NCBI GenBank assembly: GCA_001464455.1
Contig: LNEI01000012.1
Coordinates: 1-64,000, forward strand
Source of the DNA: Acidobacteria bacterium Ga0077534
Lineage (GTDB): Bacteria; Acidobacteriota; Blastocatellia; Pyrinomonadales; Pyrinomonadaceae
Direction: 5' to 3'
Length of the DNA stretch: 64,000 nucleotides
The notes beneath the pieces are model-generated. The model was not told the origin of the DNA. It saw nothing but the letters and a program-made list of their open reading frames with translations, and did not search any database. Within the stretch, counting starts at the first letter, position 1. Each line of letters begins with the position of its first letter. This document shows positions 16,199 to 24,725 of this stretch, one piece after another. The translations under genes and the position numbers were made by a program.

Positions 16199-17701
16199 AT
16201 GAAAAAATTAGTGATCATCGGAGCAGGGATCGGCGGGCTTGGGGCCGCCGGTCTTTTTGCGCGTAAGGGTTACGACGTGACGGTGGTCGAGAAGAACGCG
16301 AATTTGGGCGGACGGGCGAATATTTTCTCGGAGCAAGGGTTCAAATTCGACATGGGGCCGTCGTGGTATCTGGCTCCGGACATTTTTGAGCATTATTTCA
16401 ATCTCGTAGGCGAAAAGGTCGAAGACCACCTCGATCTCGTCAAACTCGGGCCTTCGTACCGCATTTTCTTTCGCAACAATGGAGATCCGCTCGATATCAA
16501 TTCGAACATCGACATCGATACCGCGACTTTTGACGCGATCGAGCCTGGAGCGGGCGATAAGCTTCGGGCTTATTTGAAACAATCGGAATATCAATATGAA
16601 GTCGCGACGCAGCACTTCATGTTTAAGAATTACGACACGATCTTCGATTTTTTCAACAAACGCGTGATGACCGAGGGGCAAAAGCTGTCGGTTTTCTCGA
16701 CGATGCATAAGTTCGTGTCGAAATTTTTCACTTCGAAAAAGCTGCAGCAGGTGATGGAGTACACGATGGTTTTCCTCGGCACCTCGCCCTACGAAGCCCC
16801 GGCGCTCTACAACCTGATGTCGCACATGGATTTTAACCAGGGCGTGTTCTATCCGCAGGGCGGGTTTTATGAGCTGATCAGGGCCTTGTCGAATATCGCG
16901 GAGAAGAACGGTGCGACGTTGCGGGCGAATTCGCCGGTTGAGAAGATCCTCGTTCGTGATGGAAAGGCTGCGGGTGTGCGTTTGGAAGGTGGCGAAGTGA
17001 TCGATGCCGATCTAGTCATTTCGAACGCCGATATGTGGTTTACCGAAACGCAGCTCCTCGATATTGCGCAGCAGACGCACAAAGAAAAATACTGGCAAAA
17101 ACGCACGATGGCGCCCTCGGCTTTCATCATGTACCTCGGCGTGCGCGAAAAACTGCCTTCGCTGATACATCACAATCTGTTGTTTTCGGAAGATTGGCGA
17201 AAGAATTTTGACGATATATATAAGGACCCGCGACTGCCGGACGAGCCGTCGCTCTATGTATGTGCCCCGAGCGTGACCGATCCGTCGGTGGCTCCTGAAG
17301 GGAAAGAGAATCTGTTTGTGCTGGTGCCTATCGCTTCGGGGTTGGAGATATCAGAGGCGGAAAAAGATTCGTATGCTGATCGCGTTCTGGCTTTGATGGA
17401 AACCGAGATGAACCTGCCGGGGCTTCGGGAAAAGATCGAGTACAAGAGAATTTACACGGTCGCTGATTTTGGGGCTGACTATAATTCGTTCAAAGGTACA
17501 GCTCTTGGTCTGGCCCATACACTGCGGCAGACGGCGATATTTCGACCGAAGAATAGATCGAAAAAGGTAGAGAATCTGTTTTATGTTGGTGCCGGGACAA
17601 ATCCCGGTATTGGAACTCAGATTTGTTTGATCTCCGCCGAACTCGCGTATAAGCGAGTGCATGGGATAAAGTCGGCAGAGCCATTGAGATCGCTTGATTA
17701 G
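16199..17701 (+). CDS. crtI: Phytoene desaturase
   Basis: A 500-residue CrtI-type FAD-dependent desaturase/isomerase converting phytoene toward lycopene, membrane-associated. The Rossmann FAD site VIIGAGIGGLGAAGLFARKGYDV is at 4-26, then VVEKNANLGGRANIF, and the C-terminal FAD segment LFYVGAGTNPGIGTQICLISAELA is at about 460-484. The ATG at 16199 is chosen; the apparent extension upstream is translated R6 element. Preceded by crtB. Confidence 0.9.
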   Translation: MKKLVIIGAGIGGLGAAGLFARKGYDVTVVEKNANLGGRANIFSEQGFKFDMGPSWYLAPDIFEHYFNLVGEKVEDHLDLVKLGPSYRIFFRNNGDPLDINSNIDIDTATFDAIEPGAGDKLRAYLKQSEYQYEVATQHFMFKNYDTIFDFFNKRVMTEGQKLSVFSTMHKFVSKFFTSKKLQQVMEYTMVFLGTSPYEAPALYNLMSHMDFNQGVFYPQGGFYELIRALSNIAEKNGATLRANSPVEKILVRDGKAAGVRLEGGEVIDADLVISNADMWFTETQLLDIAQQTHKEKYWQKRTMAPSAFIMYLGVREKLPSLIHHNLLFSEDWRKNFDDIYKDPRLPDEPSLYVCAPSVTDPSVAPEGKENLFVLVPIASGLEISEAEKDSYADRVLALMETEMNLPGLREKIEYKRIYTVADFGADYNSFKGTALGLAHTLRQTAIFRPKNRSKKVENLFYVGAGTNPGIGTQICLISAELAYKRVHGIKSAEPLRSLD

Positions 17702-17707
17702 ATCTCC

Positions 17708-18547
17708 TCACCAGCTCTTTGAAATAACGACGTGCCAGAAGAGGACAAAGCCGGCGACGATATTGATCATGGGAAAGGCTTTGTAAAGGTTGAAAATACG
17801 GCCGGTTCGGAGCGACTGGACCGACGCGATCATTAGGATCATGTAGGCTGAGCCGAGCATGATCGCTGTCGGGCCGAGGTATTCGAAGGAAAGCACTGCC
17901 GCGGCCAAATAGAGCCCGAAGCAGATCGCAAGCGTCGTGTATCCGCCGAAGAAGGTCGCGATCGTCGCCAAGCCCGCCTTCTTATCAGCCTCAATATCGG
18001 GAATCGCGGAATATGCGTGCATCGCAGCAGTCCACATGCCGGCGGCGATCACCAGAGTAGCCGGCGGAAGTGAGCCCGAGGTGATGGCAAACGCAAAAAC
18101 GCCGGGCATGACGTATAGAATGTTGAACGCAGAATCGAGGATCGGTTTCGTTTTCGCCCTGATCGGCGGTGACGAGTAGAAAAGTGAGAAGAAAACAAAT
18201 GATTGCAGGGCGAGAAATGAATTTAGATCGAAAAGCAGAGCCGCCGCGATGATAAACGGAAGATTTAGGCCCGCGATCCAATAAAAAAGGGTTCGCCGCT
18301 TTTCCGGCCCGACCAACTGCTCATAATCGGTCTTTTTAGCGTTCAAGGCGTCGGTTTCGTAGTCAAAGATGTCATTGATACCGTAAACAAGCAGGTTGGC
18401 CGGGAACAAAAAATAGATAGCGAACAATGCGTAACGCCAGTCTGCCAGTTCGCCGCGGGCCGCAATTCCAGCGACCAGGCCGACGAGATACGGCCCAAAC
18501 AGGTAAAACCAAAATCGAGGGCGACTGACTTTGAGAAGAAAACGCAT
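17708..18547 (-). CDS. UbiA-family prenyltransferase, lycopene elongase (CrtEB/Lye)-like
   Basis: A 279-residue integral membrane prenyltransferase with about eight hydrophobic spans. The prenyl-diphosphate/Mg site NDIFDYETD (N58 to D66), followed by ALNAKKTDYEQLV, resembles lycopene elongases of haloarchaea and actinobacteria, and the second Asp motif is SAIPDIEADKKAG. Inside a carotenoid cluster and convergent with crtI (7-base gap), it most likely adds C5 units to lycopene to give a C45/C50 carotenoid. A generic UbiA role cannot be excluded. The start at 18547 avoids translated R6 repeat. Confidence 0.8.
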   Translation of the reverse strand: MRFLLKVSRPRFWFYLFGPYLVGLVAGIAARGELADWRYALFAIYFLFPANLLVYGINDIFDYETDALNAKKTDYEQLVGPEKRRTLFYWIAGLNLPFIIAAALLFDLNSFLALQSFVFFSLFYSSPPIRAKTKPILDSAFNILYVMPGVFAFAITSGSLPPATLVIAAGMWTAAMHAYSAIPDIEADKKAGLATIATFFGGYTTLAICFGLYLAAAVLSFEYLGPTAIMLGSAYMILMIASVQSLRTGRIFNLYKAFPMINIVAGFVLFWHVVISKSW

Positions 18548-18575
18548 CAACAAGATTATAACGAAGTTAACGCTG

Positions 18576-18732
18576 GGAACGCAGGTCCGCGGCGCCGGGA
18601 ACGCAGGCGCCCTCGCCTGCAAGCGTTCCGCTTCGGGACGCTGACGAACGCGATGATCGACAAGGTTTAAACATATTGAGCTACGGCACGCCGGAGGAAC
18701 CGGCGCCAGCAGGCGAGGGCGCCTGCGTTCCA
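18576..18732. repeat. R6 MITE-like element, copy B
   Basis: About 155 bases aligned end-to-end with copy A (16055-16190): same ends (GGAACGCAGGCGCCCTCGCC / GCAGGCGAGGGCGCCTGCG), same GCGTTCCGCTTCGGGACGC hairpin and CGCCGGAGGAACCGGCG segment, divergent middle. It fills the region between the UbiA and CruF-IDI starts. Confidence 0.82.
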
Positions 18733-18738
18733 GTCTAG

Positions 18739-20094
18739 ATGAGACCTTATATCCCGATAGTATTCGTACTAGCGTTGCTCGCGACGAGCGCGTTCTTCAT
18801 GTCGAACGTCGTGATACCGCCCGAAGCGGCGTTTGTTTCCGGTATCAACGTCATCCTTTTCGCGGCTCCAGCGTTTTGGGCGACGAAGATGTGGCTTGGC
18901 TGGCGAGATGCATTGATCTTATGGGTCTTGCTCGGCGTTCTCGCACTGGTGATCGAGACGAGCGCGATCATTACGGGTTTTCCATACGGGCACTTTGGGT
19001 ATTCGGATCTGCTCGGCTTCCGGCTGTTCGGATTGACGCCGTGGACGGTTTTTTTGGCTTGGACGCCTTTGGTCGTTGCGGCGTACGCGATCGCACGGCG
19101 TTTAGGAGAAGAACAGCCTATAGCTAATAGCTATCAGCTATTAGCCGGCATTTATCGGATCGCGGCTACTGCGGTGCTGCTCGTGATCTTTGACCTCGTG
19201 CTCGATCCGGGAGCCGTGAAGATCGGGTTTTGGCGGTACGAGGGGGGCGGAGTTTTTTACGGCGTACCGATTTCGAATTTTGTCGGCTGGCTGTTTTCGG
19301 GGGCTATTGCCAGCGTCGTGCTTGAGATCTTTTTCTTGATCAAAAAACCTTTGCTGCCCGCCCCGGCGCAGATGATCTCAAGCACGTTCTTTATAGTTGC
19401 CTTTTGGACGTTCATCGCGTTTTTCTCGGGAATGTACTGGCCTCTTGCCATTGGTATCGTAGTAGTCGGTTTGCTTGCCGTGTTTTACGGGAAATATCAC
19501 TTTGCCTTCGACGACATGATCGTTTACTGCGACGAATCGGGTACGCCGACCGGGACTTATCCAAAGCTCGCCGCCCACGACGGCGATACAAAACGCCACC
19601 TCGCGTTTTCGGTTTTCCTCTTCAACGACCAGGGCGAATTGCTGCTCCAGCAGCGAGCCCTCACCAAAAAAACCTGGCCCGGTGTCTGGTCCAACTCGTG
19701 CTGCGGCCATGTCATGCTCCACGAAAAGGTTGAAGCCGCCGCTAAACGTCGCCTAAAATACGAACTCGGTATCACCGGCGTCGATCTCCAGATCGTCCTC
19801 CCCAAATTCCGCTACCGCGCCGAAAAAGATGGCGTTGTCGAGAACGAGATCTGTCCCGTGCTGGTTGGGAAATTTGACGGTACCCCGCGACCAAATCCCG
19901 ACGAGGTCAACGATACCCGCTGGGTCGACTGGAACGATTTCGTTATCGAGGTCGCAGATCCGGCGAATGGCTATTCGCCTTGGGCTAGGGAAGAGGTTGG
20001 CTTGCTTGCTCACGAGCCAAAGTTTCGCGAGTTTATTAACAAGCTTCGAATTGTCAACATTTTCCCGATTGAAGGTTCCGAGGGCTCTGACTAA
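18739..20094 (+). CDS. CruF-like carotenoid hydratase fused to type I isopentenyl-diphosphate isomerase
   Basis: A 451-residue fusion. Residues about 1-250 form a seven- or eight-span membrane domain of the COG2324/CruF type, with LDLVLDPGAVKIGFWRYEGGGVFYGVPISNFVGW as signature. Residues about 253-440 are a NUDIX-fold type I IPP isomerase: DEIVY-like entry, HLAFSVFLF, WSNSCCGH with the catalytic Cys, RRLKYELGI, and VENEICPVL with the catalytic Glu. The domains would supply DMAPP and hydrate the carotenoid end group on one polypeptide. An R10 palindrome is translated at about residues 128-136, between domain-1 spans. No frameshift or stop separates the domains. Confidence 0.88.
   Translation: MRPYIPIVFVLALLATSAFFMSNVVIPPEAAFVSGINVILFAAPAFWATKMWLGWRDALILWVLLGVLALVIETSAIITGFPYGHFGYSDLLGFRLFGLTPWTVFLAWTPLVVAAYAIARRLGEEQPIANSYQLLAGIYRIAATAVLLVIFDLVLDPGAVKIGFWRYEGGGVFYGVPISNFVGWLFSGAIASVVLEIFFLIKKPLLPAPAQMISSTFFIVAFWTFIAFFSGMYWPLAIGIVVVGLLAVFYGKYHFAFDDMIVYCDESGTPTGTYPKLAAHDGDTKRHLAFSVFLFNDQGELLLQQRALTKKTWPGVWSNSCCGHVMLHEKVEAAAKRRLKYELGITGVDLQIVLPKFRYRAEKDGVVENEICPVLVGKFDGTPRPNPDEVNDTRWVDWNDFVIEVADPANGYSPWAREEVGLLAHEPKFREFINKLRIVNIFPIEGSEGSD
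19123..19145. repeat. R10 perfect hairpin inside CruF-IDI gene
   Basis: A perfect 10-bp stem, GCTAATAGCT/AGCTATTAGC, with a 3-base loop is translated in frame as part of PIANSYQLLAG in a loop between membrane spans. Confidence 0.7.
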
Positions 20095-20786
20095 TCTGGA
20101 AGTTTGTTGATGATCACGTCGGTTTCGAAGAAGAAGTCGCCGTCGGCGCTGGTAACGAGTCTGCCGAACTTACTCCACCGTGTTTTCGCCTCTGCGACTG
20201 GGAGCGGGTCCTTCATTGAGAATCCATACTGCAATTTAAAGTACGGGTGTTCGGGGCGGGCGAACTCGACGTCGGGCTTGTTTTTCTCGCGACTTCGGAC
20301 GTCAACTGTGAAGCCTGAGTCTATAAGCAAGCGGTCAAAGGACTCAAAACATTTGTCTGGATCAATAATCTGGAAAGGAGGAGTTGAGCCTTTCAAAATA
20401 TCGATGAATTTCTCACCAAAGTTCCGATCAGAACCTGGGAACAATTTTCCGACTACGGTTCTCGCTGGGCTACCGCTCGACGATGGAAGGTCGAGGAATA
20501 GCAGTTTGGTCATTTGATTTGGAAAAACCCTACGCGAAGGTACGATCACGCTTACATCGCCCCGATTGCAGTAAGTTAGACGCAGATCGATCTCAAACCA
20601 GGTTTCGGACCGCTCATAGCGATGTCCTGCCCATTCAGTCTTGGGATCGATCCGAACCACGCTACCAATGCCGGAAATTTTCACCGACGCAACTGAACCA
20701 GTGATCACCAGATCCTTGCTCTGAGCAAACATGGTCGTACTAACTGCGGCCAGGAGAAATACCAAACTTATTGCGACCTTTCTCAT
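20091..20786 (-). CDS. Hypothetical secreted protein
   Basis: A 231-residue protein with a signal peptide (MRKVAISLVFLLAAVSTTMFAQ, probable cleavage after about residue 22). The mature part is beta-rich (DLVITGSVASVKISGIGSVVRIDP, then WFEIDLRLTYCNRGDVSVIVPS), with one or two Cys. No family recognised. The ATG at 20786 is preferred over the upstream in-frame start because it begins the signal peptide. Convergent with the CruF-IDI gene, overlapping its end by four bases. Confidence 0.7.
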   Translation of the reverse strand: MRKVAISLVFLLAAVSTTMFAQSKDLVITGSVASVKISGIGSVVRIDPKTEWAGHRYERSETWFEIDLRLTYCNRGDVSVIVPSRRVFPNQMTKLLFLDLPSSSGSPARTVVGKLFPGSDRNFGEKFIDILKGSTPPFQIIDPDKCFESFDRLLIDSGFTVDVRSREKNKPDVEFARPEHPYFKLQYGFSMKDPLPVAEAKTRWSKFGRLVTSADGDFFFETDVIINKLPD

Positions 20787-20851
20787 TATTAAGCTCTGGC
20801 GGCATGATAGCACGATTTTGTGAAGCTTTGTTGTAAGATGTCTCTAACTGT

Positions 20852-22234
20852 ATGGCGAAATTTCGCATAGGATTGGGCGTTTCGGGTGGTATTGCGGCTT
20901 ATAAGGCGGTCGAGGTTTTGCGGCTGTTGCAGAAGGCCGGGTGTGATGTGTCGGTGGCGATGACGCGGCATGCGACGGAGTTTGTTAGACCGCTCACGTT
21001 TAGGGCTTTGACGGAGCGGCATGTCATTGTGGACGATTACGATCCGGCGAATCCCGACCCGATCGCGCATATCAATTTTTCGCAAAATATCGACCTGCTC
21101 CTGATCGTTCCGGCGACGGCGAATATCATTGCAAAATTCGCCAACGGCGTGGCGGACGACTTTCTTTCCTCGACCTATTTGGCGACGACCGCTCCGGTAA
21201 TGATCGCTCCGGCAATGAACACGACGATGTGGGAACAGCCGGCGACGCAGCGAAATGTCGAGCGGCTGCGGGCAGACGGCGTGCATTTTGTGGAGCCGGT
21301 CGCGGGGGAACTTGCTTGTAAGACGGTCGGGACGGGGAAGCTCGAGGATGTGGAGAATATTGTTGCGCAGGCTTTGGGATTTTTAACCGCAGAGACGCCG
21401 AGACGCGGAGAGAGCAGGAACCCAAACTCCCCTACTTACGAAGGAGGGGTGGCAGATTCGGCGTCTTTTGCCGAATCTGACGGGGTGGTTCTCTCGTCAC
21501 GCATTGAGTCAACGTCCGTGGAACCGGCGGTAGAGAACCACCCCGTCGGCGAAGCGCCGCCACCCCTCCTTCGTAAGGAGGGGAGCCTGGATCTTGTCGC
21601 CGAGCGATTCCTGATCACCGTCGGCGGAACCCGGGAGGCGATCGATCCGGTTCGGTTTATTTCAAATCATTCGTCGGGGAAGATGGGGTTTGCGGTCGCC
21701 GAAGCGGCGGCGGCTAGGGGGGCGGATGTGACTGTTGTCGCGGGTGAGACGAAGGTTCCGCCACCGGCAACCGTTCGGGTGATCAGAGGCATCTCTGCCG
21801 CAGAAATGCACGCGGCGGTGATGAGCGAGCTCGCCAACGCGACCGTTTTTATCGGTGCAGCGGCAGTCGCGGATTATGCTCCTGCGAATGCGGCGGAAGC
21901 GAAGATCAAAAAAGAAGGCCGCGATGTGATGACACTCGAACTTGTCAAAACGCCCGATATTCTCGCTGATGTCTCGCGGAACCGGCACGACGGCCTGATG
22001 GTCGTTGGCTTCGCGGCTGAGACCAACGACGTCGTCGCTTATGCACGGTCGAAGATGGAAAAAAAAGGCCTCGATCTGGTTGTGGCGAATGACATAACGA
22101 AAGAAGGCGCGGGTTTTAATACGGATACCAACATTGCGACGATCATCACACGCGATTCGGAAACAGAATTACCGCTCATGTCGAAAAGGGAACTGGCGGA
22201 TAAGATTCTGGATGAGGTTTTGCGGCTGCGATAG
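20852..22234 (+). CDS. coaBC: CoaBC: PPC decarboxylase / PPC synthetase with inserted repeat linker
   Basis: Bifunctional coenzyme A biosynthesis enzyme, 460 residues against a usual ~400. The N-terminal flavin-dependent decarboxylase (CoaC) has GVSGGIAAYKAVEVLRLL, the TRHATEFVRPLTFRALT block, LIVPATANIIAKFANGVADD, and PAMNTTMWEQPATQRN. The C-terminal synthetase (CoaB) has ITVGGTREAIDPVRFISNHSSGKMG and ANATVFIGAAAVADYAP, ending with the VANDITKEGAGF block. Between them, residues about 180-247 are not conserved sequence: they are translated repeats (R15 and an inverted R7 pair). Both catalytic domains look intact. Upstream of the uracil-DNA glycosylase gene. Confidence 0.92.
   Translation: MAKFRIGLGVSGGIAAYKAVEVLRLLQKAGCDVSVAMTRHATEFVRPLTFRALTERHVIVDDYDPANPDPIAHINFSQNIDLLLIVPATANIIAKFANGVADDFLSSTYLATTAPVMIAPAMNTTMWEQPATQRNVERLRADGVHFVEPVAGELACKTVGTGKLEDVENIVAQALGFLTAETPRRGESRNPNSPTYEGGVADSASFAESDGVVLSSRIESTSVEPAVENHPVGEAPPPLLRKEGSLDLVAERFLITVGGTREAIDPVRFISNHSSGKMGFAVAEAAAARGADVTVVAGETKVPPPATVRVIRGISAAEMHAAVMSELANATVFIGAAAVADYAPANAAEAKIKKEGRDVMTLELVKTPDILADVSRNRHDGLMVVGFAAETNDVVAYARSKMEKKGLDLVVANDITKEGAGFNTDTNIATIITRDSETELPLMSKRELADKILDEVLRLR
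21390..21417. repeat. R15 GCAGAGACG-type tandem repeat inside coaBC
   Basis: CCGCAGAGACGCCGAGACGCG is read in frame as AETPRRGE at the start of the CoaBC interdomain insertion. Confidence 0.6.
21426..21586. repeat. R7 inverted pair inside coaBC
   Basis: Arm 21426-21490 (CTCCCCTACTTACGAAGGAG ... GACGGGGTGGTTCTCT) faces arm 21533-21586 (AGAGAACCACCCCGTC ... CTCCTTCGTAAGGAGGGG). Both are translated, giving SPTYEGGVADSA...SDGVVLSS and VENHPVGEAPPPLLRKEGS. A single R7 unit lies in xdhA at 36098-36155. Confidence 0.85.
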
Positions 22235-22295
22235 GCTTGATGTCTTGTTCGATTTTATCAGTTGCCTTCAGCTTAGCAGGAAATGATATTGCATT

Positions 22296-22364
22296 GGCTT
22301 TTGCCGAATATTAGGCTAAAGCCGAAAATCTTTTTAGAAACTAACCTCCAGCTAAAGCTGGAGG
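22296..22364. repeat. Two hairpins upstream of the uracil-DNA glycosylase gene (includes R9)
   Basis: Hairpin 22296-22323 (GGCTTTTGCC/GGCTAAAGCC) and the near-perfect palindrome R9 at 22345-22364 (CCTCCAGCTAAAGCTGGAGG). The right half of R9, GGAGG at 22360-22364, lies six bases before the ATG and appears to serve as the ribosome binding site. Confidence 0.75.
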
Positions 22365-22370
22365 CAATTC

Positions 22371-23336
22371 ATGGGAACAGAACTCACAAAAGGATCGGAA
22401 CTTTCAGAGCTTATTTCGGATGTTCGTGAGAAAGTGCTTTATATGCAGGAGCTTGGGGTCGCATCCCTGGGTGTTGAACTAACGGCGAGGTCTGCGCTAG
22501 CGACGGGCGTTGAGGCTCGATCCCCAAGGGTTGCAATCGCCGCAGAATCTGTTGCTCCTCGCGATGCGGAACGATCTACTCCACTGCCACCCGCTAACGC
22601 AGGCGGTTTTGACAAAAAGCCCGGTTCACGTCTGGCCTCGTTGCCGTCACTTTCAAGCAGAAAGACCATGCCATTTTTTGATAAATACAATCCGGGAGAT
22701 GATGGGCGAGGGGCGAGGGCTGACGAGACTACGGTGCTGAGGAGCGTTAAGATCGCTCCCACTTTGCCCGAACCGACTGAGACTATCGAGCAGATCCGGG
22801 CCGATATCGGGCCCGATTGTACGCGGTGCAAGTTGTCGGAGTGTGGCCGCAAACAGGTTGTGAACAGCGTCGGGAATTTTAACGCTGATCTGATGTTTGT
22901 GGGCGAAGCTCCGGGGGCTGACGAGGATATTCAGGGCGAGCCATTTGTGGGCAGAGCCGGGCAATTATTGACCGATATCATTGAAAAAGGCCTTCAGATC
23001 CCTCGTAAGGATGTTTTTATCGGCAACATCAACCGCTGCCGCCCGCCGGGAAATAGGACGCCGGAGCCGGATGAAGCGGCTGTATGCAAACCGTTTTTGC
23101 TTCGCGAGATCGCGGTTGTTCGGCCTAAGGTGATCGTCGTGCTCGGAGCACACGCTGCTCAGGGGCTACTTGAGACAAAGGTCCCGATCTCAAAACTCCG
23201 AGGGCATTTTCACGATTATTTGGGCACCAAGGTGATGCCGACGTTTCATCCCGCCTATCTTCTGCGTGACCCACACAAAAAGCGCGAGGTCTGGGAAGAT
23301 ATGAAGATGGTCCTCAGCTATCTGAAGACAGCTTGA
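22371..23336 (+). CDS. Uracil-DNA glycosylase, family 4 (Fe-S type), with repeat-derived N-terminal linker
   Basis: A 321-residue type-4/5-like UDG that removes uracil from DNA. The catalytic domain is about residues 135-320: Fe-S cysteines begin at CTRCKLSECGRK, then MFVGEAPGADEDIQGEPFVGRAGQLL (glycosylase motif), NINRCRPPGNRTPEPDE, and the C-terminal MPTFHPAYLLRDPHKK. The N-terminal ~130 residues are low complexity. At about 72-84 they include PPANAGGFDKK, which is a translated R1 element. The N-terminal MGTELTKGSELSELISDVREKVLYMQELG is a normal helical lead. Downstream of coaBC. Confidence 0.88.
   Translation: MGTELTKGSELSELISDVREKVLYMQELGVASLGVELTARSALATGVEARSPRVAIAAESVAPRDAERSTPLPPANAGGFDKKPGSRLASLPSLSSRKTMPFFDKYNPGDDGRGARADETTVLRSVKIAPTLPEPTETIEQIRADIGPDCTRCKLSECGRKQVVNSVGNFNADLMFVGEAPGADEDIQGEPFVGRAGQLLTDIIEKGLQIPRKDVFIGNINRCRPPGNRTPEPDEAAVCKPFLLREIAVVRPKVIVVLGAHAAQGLLETKVPISKLRGHFHDYLGTKVMPTFHPAYLLRDPHKKREVWEDMKMVLSYLKTA
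22586..22620. repeat. R1 element inside UDG gene
   Basis: CCGCTAACGCAGGCGGTTTTGACAAA matches, in reverse orientation, the R1 consensus TGTCAGAACCGCCTGCGTCAGCGG seen in xdhA. Translated in frame. Confidence 0.78.
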
Positions 23337-23376
23337 TCCGCCGTTCCGTTTCGCAAACAAATTTGCTTTATAGCGT

Positions 23377-23405
23377 TTTCGTTATTCACAAATTGTAGTT
23401 ATAAT
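23377..23405 (+). promoter_or_regulatory. Candidate promoter for ald
   Basis: A perfect TATAAT at 23400-23405 with a poor -35 (TTTCGT at 23377-23382) lies in an AT-rich spacer. AGGAG at 23443-23447 precedes the ald ATG by seven bases. Confidence 0.4.
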
Positions 23406-23454
23406 CGTGGGTTAAAATATTTTGTTATATCAATAAAACTTTAGGAGTTATTCA

Positions 23455-24588
23455 ATGAAGATCGGATTACCGAAAGAGATTAAGGACAACGAATACCGAG
23501 TAGGTTTGACGCCTGCGGGTGTTCAGGCTTTGACGCACGCCGGGCATGACGTTTACGTGCAAAAGACCGCGGGTGAGGGGTCAGGCTTTAAGGATGAGCA
23601 GTATGCCAAGGCCGGCGGCCACCTGCTCGATACGGCGGATGAGGTCTGGCAGACGGGCGACATGATCGTCAAGGTCAAAGAGCCTGTGGCTCCCGAATAC
23701 CCGCGTATGCGTGAGAATCAGGTGCTGTTTACGTACCTTCACCTTGCCCCTGAATTTGAGCTGACCAAGCAGATGCTCGATCGCAAGGTCACGGGCGTCG
23801 CGTACGAGACGATCACTGCCGGACGCCGCCTGCCGCTGCTTATCCCGATGTCCGAGGTTGCGGGACGTATGTCGGTCCAGGTCGGTGCGACTTACCTGGA
23901 GAAGATGAACGGAGGAAAGGGAATACTGCTTGGCGGCGTTCCCGGAGTTCCGGCTGCGAATGTTGTCATCATCGGTGGCGGTATCGTTGGAACTGAAGCT
24001 GCGAAAATGGCTGTCGGTTTAGGAGCAAAAGTTACGATCATCGACCGCGATCTTGATCGGCTCCGTCAACTCGACGATATCTTCCTCTCGAAGGTGCAAA
24101 CGCTCGCCTCGTCGCGTTACCAGATCGAAGAGGCGATATCGCACGCTGATCTTGTGATCGGGGCGGTTCTCGTCGTTGGTGCCGCAGCACCTAAGCTCGT
24201 CACTCGCGACATGCTGCATCTCTTGCCACAGGGTTCCGTACTCGTCGACGTCGCCGTCGATCAGGGCGGCTGCTTTGAAACTACACACGCAACCACTCAC
24301 TCGAACCCGACCTACTACGAGGAAGGCGTTTTGCACTATTGTGTCGCAAACATGCCTGGAGCGGTGCCGCGAACTTCAACGTTTGCCCTGACAAACGCTA
24401 CGCTACCTTACGCTCTCGATCTCGCAAACAAAGGTTTCGAGAAAGCGATCAAGGATGACGCCGGACTTGCAGAAGGTGTAAATACCTACGCCGGTAAGCT
24501 GACGTATGAAGCGGTCGCGACCTCACAGGATCGTGAATACACGCCGCTCGATTCTCTGATCGACCTGAAAGCGGCCTCTGCTAGCTAG
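23455..24588 (+). CDS. ald: Alanine dehydrogenase
   Basis: A 377-residue NAD-dependent L-alanine dehydrogenase (alanine + NAD+ + H2O to pyruvate + NH4+ + NADH), close to the usual 370. It starts [23 protein letters not shown] with the substrate-binding Arg/Lys region, then VKVKEP, the TYLHLAPE block, the nucleotide-binding [23 protein letters not shown] at about 173-195, and [39 protein letters not shown]. Monocistronic, with its own candidate promoter and a good Shine-Dalgarno. Confidence 0.95.
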   Translation: MKIGLPKEIKDNEYRVGLTPAGVQALTHAGHDVYVQKTAGEGSGFKDEQYAKAGGHLLDTADEVWQTGDMIVKVKEPVAPEYPRMRENQVLFTYLHLAPEFELTKQMLDRKVTGVAYETITAGRRLPLLIPMSEVAGRMSVQVGATYLEKMNGGKGILLGGVPGVPAANVVIIGGGIVGTEAAKMAVGLGAKVTIIDRDLDRLRQLDDIFLSKVQTLASSRYQIEEAISHADLVIGAVLVVGAAAPKLVTRDMLHLLPQGSVLVDVAVDQGGCFETTHATTHSNPTYYEEGVLHYCVANMPGAVPRTSTFALTNATLPYALDLANKGFEKAIKDDAGLAEGVNTYAGKLTYEAVATSQDREYTPLDSLIDLKAASAS

Positions 24589-24603
24589 TTCCGAAGTGAA
24601 TTT

Positions 24604-24672
24604 TTAGCCACGAATAACACGAATGGCACGAATAGAGCTATCTTATTCGTGCCATTCGTGTAAATTCGTGGC
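24604..24672. repeat. R8 palindromic element (GCCACGAAT family)
   Basis: Arms 24604-24635 and 24643-24672 (GCCACGAATAACACGAATGG / CCATTCGTGTAAATTCGTGGC) with a short loop. It lies between ald and the DUF512 gene. Single copy in this window. Confidence 0.75.
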
Positions 24673-24725
24673 GAGATCTTCCTTGCCAACTTCATCGGCT
24701 AAAACATACACTAAGTAGCTTCGAT

